Position numbers and translations under genes: made by a program. The notes under the pieces were generated by a model. It saw nothing but the letters and a program-made list of their open reading frames with translations, made no database searches and had not been told where the DNA came from. 64,000 nt of DNA from Bacteroidota bacterium (GTDB lineage: Bacteria > Bacteroidota > Bacteroidia > Chitinophagales > Chitinophagaceae), in NCBI GenBank assembly GCA_023387985.1, contig JAEWHC010000004.1, forward strand, positions 62,001-126,000, read 5' to 3'. This document shows, one piece after another, positions 32,022 through 40,050 of this stretch; position 1 is the first letter of the stretch; every line of letters starts with the position of its first letter.

Positions 32022-34133
32022 TCAATTTTTCTTAAAATCCAAACCCATATTGTAGAGGATAAATGACCAGACATCTGCCGACTCCTCGATAATTTTATCC
32101 GTGGGCTTTCCTGCACCATGTCCCGCATTTGTCTCAATCCGGATCAAAATGGGATTATCGCCCGATTGCATTTCCTGCAGTTTCGCGCCGAATTTAAAAG
32201 AATGCGCAGGAACCACGCGGTCATCGTGGTCACCGGTAATCACCATGGTTGCCGGGTAATTTTTTCCTTGTTGAATATTGTGATAGGGTGAATACGCATA
32301 AAGGTATGGGAACATGTCTTCCTGTTCGCTACTGCCATACTCAACCGCCCAGGCCCAGCCAATGGTAAATTTATGATAACGCAGCATATCGAGAACACCT
32401 ACCGCCGGAATGGCGACTTTAAACAGGTCAGGCCGCTGTGTGAGCGCCGCGCCAACCAGCAGCCCGCCATTGCTGCCACCGCGGATGGCAATCTTACCCG
32501 GGTTGGTATATTTTTCACGAATCAGGTATTCAGCCGCGCCAATAAAATCATCAAAAACATTTTGCTTGTTTTTCAGCATTCCGGCTTTATGCCATTCTTC
32601 TCCATATTCATTTCCGCCACGCAGGGTAACGCTTGCGTATATTCCACCCTGTTCCATAAACAACAAATAACTCTCACTGAAACCCGGGGTAATGGGAATA
32701 TTAAATCCGCCATACCCATAGAGTGCCACCGGGTTATTGCCATCCCGCTGAATGCCCTTTTTATAACTTAAGAACATGGGAATTTTTGTTCCGTCTTTGC
32801 TGGTGAAAAAAACCTGCTCGGTCGTGTATTGATCGGTATCAAACTTCGCGGCCGATTTCCGGAAAAGATCACTCTTACCGGTAGCAAGGTTGTACTTGTA
32901 AATGGTAGACGGTGAAACAAATGAAGAAAAGGAAAAATAAAGATCTTTCAGGTCTTTTTTGCCGGCAAATCCCGAAACAGAACCGATACCCGGTAAAGTA
33001 ATCTCACGCACCAGTTTACCGGTATAGGTATGCTGCGAAACGCGGCTGCTTGCATCCTTCAGGTAAGTGGCAAAAAGAAATCCACCGGCAGGGCTTACAT
33101 CCTGCAGGGCTTCCGTTTTTTCCGGGATAACCACTTGCCAGTTTTCGCGCTGCGGATTTTTGGGATCAATGGAAACAAGTTTAAAATTTGGCGCCCCATC
33201 ATTGGTCAATACCAACAAGCGGTCGCCCAGATTGTCCACAACAGTTGCTTCCGTAGCAAATCCAGGTATCAGCACTGCAAAGTTTTTCTGGCTGCTGTTT
33301 TTGAGATCTTTATACAATAATTCCTGGCCACTTGTGCCTTCCGATACATTCAGAATCAGGAAACGCCCGTCCTCGGTAAGCGACACGCCCGATGTACGCA
33401 AAGGATTTTCAGCGTCTTCAAATATCAATACATCACTGCTTTGCGGAGTGCCCATTTTATGATACCAAACCTGGTGATTTTCATTTTTTCCACTGAGGCG
33501 GTCTTCCGTTTTGGTAACAGGATACCGGCTGTAATAAAACCCCTCATCCCCTTTCCAGCTAATGCCACTGAATTTAATCCACTTCAGGTCATCCTTCAGT
33601 TTCGCCTTGGTGGTCACATCCATTACCCTTGCCTCCTGCCAGTCGCTGCCCGATTCACTGACCAGGTAAGCCATGTACTTGTTGTTTTTTGAAAATGAGG
33701 TTTGGCTGAGCGCCACAGTTCCATCACTGGAAAGTTTGTTGGGATCGAGGAAAACTTCCTCAGTGCCACGTTCTCCCTTCTGCCGGTAGATTACCGCCTG
33801 GTTTTGAAGGCCATCGTTTTTTGAAAAATATAGGTACTCCCCTCTTTTTACCGGTGCACTGGCTTTGGGATAATCATAAATTTCCCGCAACCGTTTCTTC
33901 ACATCATTCCGGAAAGGAATCTTTTCCAGGTAAGCCTGTGTACATTTATTCTGCTCTTTAACCCAGGCTTTGGTTTCCACGCTGTTGTCGTCTTCCAGCC
34001 AGCGATAGTCGTCAATCACCTCTTTACCAAAATAAATATCGGTTACAGGTTTTTTTACGGTTTCTACACAAGGAATCTGGGCAGTTGCAACAGCTGAGCC
34101 CGCAAGCAGAAATAAAGTCATGAAGATTTTCAA
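32022..34133 (-). CDS. Prolyl oligopeptidase (S9A), exported
   Basis: 703 residues from TTG 34133, which gives MKIFMTLFLLAGSAVATAQ as a signal peptide; the ATG at 34121 is an alternative and the longest frame reaches 34,247. Seven-bladed propeller N-terminus (VTDIYFGKEVIDDYRWLEDDNS) gates the active site; catalytic Ser in IRGGSNGGLLVGA, Asp in TGDHDDRVVPAHSFK and His in NAGHGAGKPTDK near the C-terminus. It cleaves short peptides after proline, in the periplasm. Upstream sequence is shared with the divergent pfkA gene. Confidence 0.92.
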   Translation of the reverse strand: MKIFMTLFLLAGSAVATAQIPCVETVKKPVTDIYFGKEVIDDYRWLEDDNSVETKAWVKEQNKCTQAYLEKIPFRNDVKKRLREIYDYPKASAPVKRGEYLYFSKNDGLQNQAVIYRQKGERGTEEVFLDPNKLSSDGTVALSQTSFSKNNKYMAYLVSESGSDWQEARVMDVTTKAKLKDDLKWIKFSGISWKGDEGFYYSRYPVTKTEDRLSGKNENHQVWYHKMGTPQSSDVLIFEDAENPLRTSGVSLTEDGRFLILNVSEGTSGQELLYKDLKNSSQKNFAVLIPGFATEATVVDNLGDRLLVLTNDGAPNFKLVSIDPKNPQRENWQVVIPEKTEALQDVSPAGGFLFATYLKDASSRVSQHTYTGKLVREITLPGIGSVSGFAGKKDLKDLYFSFSSFVSPSTIYKYNLATGKSDLFRKSAAKFDTDQYTTEQVFFTSKDGTKIPMFLSYKKGIQRDGNNPVALYGYGGFNIPITPGFSESYLLFMEQGGIYASVTLRGGNEYGEEWHKAGMLKNKQNVFDDFIGAAEYLIREKYTNPGKIAIRGGSNGGLLVGAALTQRPDLFKVAIPAVGVLDMLRYHKFTIGWAWAVEYGSSEQEDMFPYLYAYSPYHNIQQGKNYPATMVITGDHDDRVVPAHSFKFGAKLQEMQSGDNPILIRIETNAGHGAGKPTDKIIEESADVWSFILYNMGLDFKKN

Positions 34134-34328
34134 AATATTGAATTTTAGGCAAGGCAAGTTAAAATAAAATTTTATTGAATAACGATGGGTTAGGTTAATT
34201 TCTACCCATAATGCCGGCAATTTCTGCATATTTGGAAGGGCGTTCAAAATATGGCCATGAATTCACCTAATTTTGTGCGACTTTGATGAGATTGATTGCC
34301 GCTATACCTAAGGGTAAAAAAAATTGGA

Positions 34329-35321
34329 ATGGATAAGAAACATGTTTCTAAAATCGGAGTACTTACTTCGGGTGGCGACAGTCCTGGGATGAATGCAGCT
34401 ATACGTGCAGTTGTACGTACCGGATTATATTATGGACTTGAGGTTTTTGGGATTAACCGTGGCTTCACCGGCATGGTGGAAGATGATATTACCCCTATGG
34501 TAAGCCGCAGCGTGGCCAATATCATTCAACGCGGCGGAACGATACTGAAAACGGCCAGGTGCAAAGAGTTTCTCACCCCGCAAGGCCGTAAGCAGGCTTA
34601 TGAAAATATGAAGAAGCGGGCGATTGACGGACTTGTGGTAATTGGGGGGGACGGCAGTTTTCGCGGTGCCCAGATTTTCAGCAATGAATATGAAATTCCC
34701 TGTATCGGAATTCCGGGCACCATTGATAAAGATATTGCAGGAAGTGATTATACCATTGGCTTTGATACCGCGGTAAATACTGCGGTGCAGGCCATTGACA
34801 AAATACGGGATACGGCCGATGCGCATGACCGGTTGTTTATTGTGGAAGTTATGGGTCGCGATGCGGGATATATTGCTTTACACAGTGGCATTGGAACGGG
34901 CGCCGAAAACATTTTGATTCCTGAAACCAAAACCGATTTTGATGAGATTGTGAACGGCCTGCTGGAGCAGAACGAAAAAAGAAAAATGGTGAACCTCATC
35001 GTAGTCGCCGAAGGCGATGACACGGGAGGAGCCAATGAAGTGGCAAAAGCGCTCAAGGTGGGATTGCCGAATGCCGATATCCGGGTTTGCATACTCGGGC
35101 ATATTCAACGCGGCGGATCGCCAAGCGCCCTCGACAGGCTGATCGCAAGCAGGATGGGTTACCACGCAGTGGAATCGCTGGTTATCGGAAGACATAACGT
35201 AATGATAGGCATTGTAAATAACCGCATGAATTATTTACCTCTGGATCATGCCATCAAAACAAAAGAGAAATTCAATAAAGACTGGATCAAAATCACGAAA
35301 ATCCTTTCCAGCTCTTATTAG
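34329..35321 (+). CDS. pfkA: 6-phosphofructokinase, ATP type
   Basis: 330 residues from ATG 34329; an in-frame TTG at 34296 is less likely. IGVLTSGGDSPGMNAAIRAVV (about 7-27), GGDGSFRGA (ATP loop, about 107), PGTIDKDIAGSDYTIGFDTAVN (about 130-151, TIDKD with the catalytic Asp), MGRDAGYIA (about 175) and LGHIQRGGSPSALDR (about 250). Gly-Gly-Asp-Gly at the nucleotide site predicts ATP rather than pyrophosphate as donor. It commits fructose-6-phosphate to glycolysis. pyk follows after 11 bases, an obvious glycolytic operon. Confidence 0.95.
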   Translation: MDKKHVSKIGVLTSGGDSPGMNAAIRAVVRTGLYYGLEVFGINRGFTGMVEDDITPMVSRSVANIIQRGGTILKTARCKEFLTPQGRKQAYENMKKRAIDGLVVIGGDGSFRGAQIFSNEYEIPCIGIPGTIDKDIAGSDYTIGFDTAVNTAVQAIDKIRDTADAHDRLFIVEVMGRDAGYIALHSGIGTGAENILIPETKTDFDEIVNGLLEQNEKRKMVNLIVVAEGDDTGGANEVAKALKVGLPNADIRVCILGHIQRGGSPSALDRLIASRMGYHAVESLVIGRHNVMIGIVNNRMNYLPLDHAIKTKEKFNKDWIKITKILSSSY

Positions 35322-35332
35322 ACAAATTATAT

Positions 35333-36826
35333 ATGGCAACAAATAGTGATAAATACCGGTATCTCGGTACTATAGACAAGCAGACCGCAGTGATACATGG
35401 TTCGAAAAACACCAAAGTGGTGGCTACAGTCGGCCCGTCAAGCGAAGATTATGACACCCTGATCGCACTGGTCAATGCGGGCGTCAATGTTTTCCGGCTG
35501 AACTTTTCGCATGGCGACCTGGCCAACAAACTGGAGATCATCAACAAAATCAGGAAAATAAACGAAGACCTTCCGGTAACGGTAGCCATTCTCGCCGATC
35601 TGCAGGGACCCAAATTACGGGTTGGGCAAATCGAGCATAACGCTCTTCAGGTTGTGCCGGGCGATGAATTGCGTTTTACCAATGAAATATGCATCGGAAC
35701 CCGCGAAAAAATCTATGTGAGTTATCCAAACCTCTCCCAGGATGTGGTCATTGGTGACAAGATCATGATAGATGACGGCAAAATTGAAGTGGTGGTAAAA
35801 AGCGTTGAACGATCAGGCGATGTGCTGGCGGAAGTAACCATTGGTGGAACCATCAGCAGCAAGAAAGGACTGAACCTGCCGGATACCAAGATCTCCCTGC
35901 CGGCACTCACAGAAAAAGACCTGGTGGATCTCGATTTCATTATTGAGCAAAAGGTTGATTGGGTAGCATTGAGCTTTGTGCGCAGCGTAAGGGATATTGT
36001 GATCCTGCGCAGCAAGCTGGATGAAAAGCAAAGCAAGACAAAGATCATCGCAAAAATTGAAAAACCTGAAGCCATTGCCAACATCCGGGACATCATCCTG
36101 GAAAGCGATGGCATTATGATCGCCCGTGGCGACCTGGGGGTTGAAATGCCTGTAGAAAAAGTTCCGCTTATCCAGAAAGAACTCATCCGCAAATGTATGC
36201 ACCGGGCAAAACCGGTAATTGTGGCCACGCAGATGATGGAAAGCATGATGGACCGTATAAAACCCAATCGCAGTGAAATCACCGATGTGGCCAATGCCGT
36301 ACTCGAAGGAGCGGATGCCGTAATGCTTAGTGGTGAAACTGCCGCGGGGCAGCATCCGGTGCTCGTGGTAGAAACCATGACCAAGATTATCCGGGAAATT
36401 GAATCCACGGCCTACAATTACAACCGCGAAGACCTGATGAAACCGCAACCCCACTCGCCCAGTTTTCTGAGTGATGCCATTTGCTACAATGCCTGCAAAA
36501 TTGCCGAAGACGTAAACGCCGACGCATTGGTTGGTATGACCCAAAGCGGATATACAGCATTTATGCTCAGCAGTTACCGTCCTAAGGCGCCATTGTATAT
36601 CTTTACAAAAGAAAAAACCCTTGTTCCTCAACTGGCTTTAAGCTGGGGTGTTAAAGCTTTTTATTATGAGGAAGAGGAAAGCCTGGATGACATTATATTT
36701 GATCAAATTGAAATTTTAAAACAGCGGGGCTTTTTACAGCGTGGAAATGTGGTGATCAACACCGGAAGCACTCCGGTAGAAATGCATTTGCCAACCAACG
36801 TAATTAAAGTAACCCGTGTAAGTTAA
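35333..36826 (+). CDS. pyk: Pyruvate kinase
   Basis: 497 residues. TKVVATVGPSSEDYDTLIALVNAGVNVFRLNFSHG (about 25-59), LADLQGPKLRVG, KIEKPEAIANI (catalytic Lys, about 241), IMIARGDLGVEMP (about 262) and ATQMMESM...SEITDVANAVLEGADAVMLSGETAAG (about 304-345). The C-terminal regulatory domain is complete. It converts PEP and ADP to pyruvate and ATP. The next gene starts three bases after its stop. Confidence 0.95.
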   Translation: MATNSDKYRYLGTIDKQTAVIHGSKNTKVVATVGPSSEDYDTLIALVNAGVNVFRLNFSHGDLANKLEIINKIRKINEDLPVTVAILADLQGPKLRVGQIEHNALQVVPGDELRFTNEICIGTREKIYVSYPNLSQDVVIGDKIMIDDGKIEVVVKSVERSGDVLAEVTIGGTISSKKGLNLPDTKISLPALTEKDLVDLDFIIEQKVDWVALSFVRSVRDIVILRSKLDEKQSKTKIIAKIEKPEAIANIRDIILESDGIMIARGDLGVEMPVEKVPLIQKELIRKCMHRAKPVIVATQMMESMMDRIKPNRSEITDVANAVLEGADAVMLSGETAAGQHPVLVVETMTKIIREIESTAYNYNREDLMKPQPHSPSFLSDAICYNACKIAEDVNADALVGMTQSGYTAFMLSSYRPKAPLYIFTKEKTLVPQLALSWGVKAFYYEEEESLDDIIFDQIEILKQRGFLQRGNVVINTGSTPVEMHLPTNVIKVTRVS

Positions 36827-36829
36827 CAT

Positions 36830-37474
36830 ATGGAAAGAAGATTCAACAAAGGCGGAGGAAGCGGACGGCCGCCGTTCAAAAAAAGAAGAGACGACCGTTT
36901 TTCAAGACAAGACAGGCAGGATCGCAGGCCTTCCCGCAAAATACCTGAAGGTTTCAGCCTGTATTATATGGCGATTGTTTGCCCCGAGCCTGTAAACGAC
37001 CGTGTAAGAGAGCTGAAAAGCTATATGAACGCGACCTACGGATGTGAAGCCGCTTCAAAAAGCCCGGCTCACCTGACCATCGTTCCCCCTTTCCGGGCGG
37101 AAGATGAGCTGGAAAAAAGCCTAAAAGAATTCGCGGAGATCTTCAGCATGGGCATCCTGCCTTTTGAGGTTAAACTCGATGGGATTGGCCAGTTTGGCGA
37201 CCGCGTGCTGTTTATTAATGCCGATGGCGGCGATTCGCTCCAAAACCTGGAAAAAGAATGCATGGCAGAATTTGAGGAAAAATTCCCTTCAATCCTGTTT
37301 GGTATGAAACCGGAATTTCATCCCCACGTAACCATTGCCACCCGGGATATTCCCGAAGGGAAAATTGATGATGCCCGCAATTACCTGGAAAGAGAATTTA
37401 ATGAAACCCTGCCTTTCGAAGTAAGGGATATCCGGGTTTTAAAACTTGAAAAAGGATACTGGAACATTGTCTGA
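36830..37474 (+). CDS. 2H phosphoesterase / 2'-5' RNA ligase-like protein
   Basis: 214 residues. The first ~45 are Arg/Lys/Gly-rich and disordered (MERRFNKGGGSGRPPFKKRR), likely an RNA-binding tail. The folded part has the two H-x-T motifs: AHLTIVPPF (about 82) and PHVTIATRD (about 165), the catalytic pair of 2H phosphoesterases (ThpR, CPDase families). Substrates are RNA 2'-5' linkages or cyclic phosphates in relatives. Likely co-transcribed with pyk. A hairpin terminator lies 15 bases after the stop. Confidence 0.82.
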   Translation: MERRFNKGGGSGRPPFKKRRDDRFSRQDRQDRRPSRKIPEGFSLYYMAIVCPEPVNDRVRELKSYMNATYGCEAASKSPAHLTIVPPFRAEDELEKSLKEFAEIFSMGILPFEVKLDGIGQFGDRVLFINADGGDSLQNLEKECMAEFEEKFPSILFGMKPEFHPHVTIATRDIPEGKIDDARNYLEREFNETLPFEVRDIRVLKLEKGYWNIV

Positions 37475-37488
37475 TCAATAAACTTTTA

Positions 37489-37521
37489 AAAAAAAGCCGG
37501 GGAAGTTCCCTGGCTTTTTTA
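37489..37521. terminator. Bidirectional terminator
   Basis: A-run, GCCGGGGAA, short loop, TTCCCTGGC, T-run. It serves both convergent genes (the 2H protein on + and threonine dehydrogenase on -). Confidence 0.8.
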
Positions 37522-37537
37522 ATGGGGTTGGCAATGG

Positions 37538-38497
37538 TCAGTATGCCGGTTTTACTTTGGGCAGGTTTTCCAGCATATCCGAGGTCATGGCTTGAAGGTC
37601 AAATTCTTCTTTCCAGCCCCAGTCTTCCCTGGCATTGGTATCGTTAATGCTTTGGGGCCAGCTGTCGGCAATTTGCTGGCGGTAATCGGGTTTGTAGCTT
37701 ATGGAAAAATCAGGAATATGTTGCCGGATAGACGCGGCAATTTCTTTCGGCGAAAAGCTCATGCCGGAAATATTGTAGGAATGCCTGGTCCGGATTTTTT
37801 CCGCCGGCGCTTCCATGAGTTCAATGGTGGCACGGATGGCATCGGGCATATACATCATGGGCAGGTAGGTGTCTTCCGACAAAAAACACTCATACTGTTT
37901 TTCCTTAAGGGCCTTGTGGTAAATTTCCACGGCATAATCGGTGGTACCTCCTCCGGGTAAAGATTTATAGGAAATGAGTCCGGGGTAGCGCAGGCTGCGT
38001 ACATCAACGCCATAGCGATGATGATAATAATTGCACCAGAATTCACCGGCATATTTGCTGATGCCATAAACCGTGGTGGGTTCAATAATGGTTTGCTGAG
38101 GGCAATTCACTTTTGGAGAAGTAGGTCCGAAAACCGCGATGCTGGAAGGCCAGTAAACCTTGGTCAGGCTTTCCTCACGGGCGATTTCCAGCATATTCAG
38201 CAATCCCTGCATATTGAGATGCCATGCCAGGCCAGGATTTTTTTCCCCGGTTGCAGAAAGAATCGCAGCCAGCAAATAGATCTGCGTTACATTTTGGCGA
38301 ACCACCTGTACATGCAGCATTTCCTTATTCAGCACGTCCATGGGCACAAAAGGGCCGGTACCTTTGAGCAGCGCGTTCTGCTCCCGCAGATCAGAGGCAA
38401 TCACCTGGTTATTGCCATAAATCTGGCGCAGGGCAAGCGTTAATTCCACCCCAATCTGGCCACTCGCTCCAATAACTAAAATTTTCTCATTCGGCAT
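37538..38497 (-). CDS. L-threonine 3-dehydrogenase, SDR (extended epimerase-like) type
   Basis: 319 residues. Rossmann start ILVIGASGQIGVELTLAL (about 5-22), the variant NAD motif GxxGQIG typical of this family, AILSATGEKNP (about 77), active-site SSIAVFG (Ser about 118) and TVYGISKYAGE (Tyr-x3-Lys, about 142-152), then LRYPGLISYKSLPGGGTTDYAVEIY, a segment specific to short-chain threonine dehydrogenases and UDP-sugar epimerase-like proteins. It oxidises threonine to 2-amino-3-ketobutyrate. A related nucleotide-sugar epimerase cannot be excluded. Confidence 0.82.
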   Translation of the reverse strand: MPNEKILVIGASGQIGVELTLALRQIYGNNQVIASDLREQNALLKGTGPFVPMDVLNKEMLHVQVVRQNVTQIYLLAAILSATGEKNPGLAWHLNMQGLLNMLEIAREESLTKVYWPSSIAVFGPTSPKVNCPQQTIIEPTTVYGISKYAGEFWCNYYHHRYGVDVRSLRYPGLISYKSLPGGGTTDYAVEIYHKALKEKQYECFLSEDTYLPMMYMPDAIRATIELMEAPAEKIRTRHSYNISGMSFSPKEIAASIRQHIPDFSISYKPDYRQQIADSWPQSINDTNAREDWGWKEEFDLQAMTSDMLENLPKVKPAY

Positions 38498-38571
38498 AAT
38501 ACAAGTATCGGTTTAGGCCGCAAAAGTACTACACGCCCGCTTTTTTCAGCCTGACCTTTTACCTTTACACC

Positions 38572-39393
38572 ATGATTAATTTTCTGCATAAATTATTTTC
38601 CGGAACCAGCCAGCCTACGGATTCTTTTTTTCTTATTGCCGGCCCCTGCGTTGTGGAAAGCCGTGGAGTTCTGCTGGAAACAGCTACCGGGATAAACCGG
38701 ATTTGCCAAAAGCTTGACATCCCTTTGGTATTGAAAGCAAGTTACCGTAAAGCGAACCGCACAAGCGCTTCAAGTTTCACTGGAATTGGTGATGAAGCTG
38801 GCCTTGAACTCATCAAAGAAGTGGCAGAAAACCTAAATCTTCCTTCCACTACGGATATCCACAACACGGCAGACGCTGCAAAAGCAGCCGGATACGTCGA
38901 TATTTTGCAGATCCCCGCTTTTCTTTGCCGGCAGTCTGAACTGCTTGAAGCCGCAGCCAAAACAGGAAAGATCGTCAACATTAAAAAAGGTCAATTCCTG
39001 AGTGGACAGGCTATGAAATTTGCCGCCGATAAAGTGATCCATGCCGGAAATGAAAAAGTAATGCTTACCGAAAGGGGAACAACTTTTGGCTACCAGGATC
39101 TTGTGGTTGACTACCGTAACATCCCCTGGATGCAGGAAACCGGTTATCCCGTGATCATGGATTGCACCCATTCGCTGCAGCAACCCAATCAAACCAGTGG
39201 TGTTACCGGCGGCAATCCTAAACTGATCGGCACCATTGCCAAAGCGGCTATCGCTGCCGGCGCCGACGGACTGTTTATTGAAACGCACCCCCGCCCTGCC
39301 GAAGCGCTTAGCGACGGCGCCAATATGTTACCACTGGCAGAACTGGAAGGATTGCTTGTGCAGTTGAAAACGTTGTGGAAAGCTGTGCATTAA
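38572..39393 (+). CDS. kdsA: 3-deoxy-8-phosphooctulonate synthase (KDO-8-P synthase)
   Basis: 273 residues. FFLIAGPCVVESR (about 18-30), LVLKASYRKANRTSASSFTG (about 53-72), DILQIPAFLCRQSELL (about 110), KGQFLSGQAMKFAADK and RGTTFGYQDLVVDYR (about 166), CTHSLQQPN and GLFIETHPRPAEALSDGANML. Complete family motif set. It condenses PEP with arabinose-5-phosphate to KDO-8-phosphate for lipopolysaccharide core. Divergent from the threonine dehydrogenase gene. Confidence 0.95.
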   Translation: MINFLHKLFSGTSQPTDSFFLIAGPCVVESRGVLLETATGINRICQKLDIPLVLKASYRKANRTSASSFTGIGDEAGLELIKEVAENLNLPSTTDIHNTADAAKAAGYVDILQIPAFLCRQSELLEAAAKTGKIVNIKKGQFLSGQAMKFAADKVIHAGNEKVMLTERGTTFGYQDLVVDYRNIPWMQETGYPVIMDCTHSLQQPNQTSGVTGGNPKLIGTIAKAAIAAGADGLFIETHPRPAEALSDGANMLPLAELEGLLVQLKTLWKAVH

Positions 39394-39398
39394 ACAAT

Positions 39399-39560
39399 TT
39401 AGAACACGCCCTTTTTACCCGGTCGCCTTAATGCCTTTTGTGTAAAAGTGGATACTTCATGACCGGGGTACTCACCCAAAATCAAACCAATAATTCGGCT
39501 GAAAACCATCTGGCCCTTTGCTCCTACACACAGAATATCAAATCTGCGCTATAGCAAGAC
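39399..39560 (-). pseudogene. Possible gene fragment
   Basis: Reading RRFDILCVGAKGQMVFSRII continues to LGEYPGHEVSTFTQKALRRP and a stop at 39399-39401, but there is no start codon and a stop lies immediately upstream. The opening resembles the end of a nucleotide-binding universal-stress-type domain. Weak; it may be chance. Confidence 0.25.
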
Positions 39561-39563
39561 CGC

Positions 39564-39788
39564 TTAATCATACCAAACCGGATTGCGCTTGGAAATAAAA
39601 ATGTATTTCTTCAGGTTCATCCAGAAAGCGATGAAAAAATAAACCACAACCGGGCTGCCGAAGGTCAGGAAAGAAAGATAAATAAAATAGAGGCGAATCT
39701 TTTCAGCAGCGATATTGAACTTTTCACCCAAATAGGTGCACACGCCAAAGGCGTTGTATTCTACTAATTTACGGATTGATTTCAGCAT
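39564..39788 (-). CDS. PspC domain protein
   Basis: 74 residues. RKLVEYNAFGVCTYLGEKFNIAAEKIRLYFIYLSFLTFGSPVVVYFFIAFWMNLKKY region is a whole PspC domain with one long hydrophobic segment (about 33-56). PspC proteins sit in the inner membrane and take part in envelope-stress responses or toxin-like roles. Stand-alone here, without pspA or pspB beside it. Confidence 0.88.
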   Translation of the reverse strand: MLKSIRKLVEYNAFGVCTYLGEKFNIAAEKIRLYFIYLSFLTFGSPVVVYFFIAFWMNLKKYIFISKRNPVWYD

Positions 39789-40050
39789 ATGGGTCGGTTT
39801 GTAAGTGTCGGTTATTCAAAAAGGTTAGGTACAAAAATATTGTTTGTCACAAAAAAATGAGGATTCAGAAATACCCAAAATGTTAATTCCTCCAAAACAA
39901 TGAAATACCCGGCTTTCAAAACAGGTTTAAATGTACCTAAAATATTTTAAAGTAGGATTGTATTGTATTGGAAAAATTGTTTGCGGCAGGTTGCTTATTT
40001 TCGCAGGCTTCCGGGATAACCGGTCAATTTGAAAGATAAAATCGTTGAAT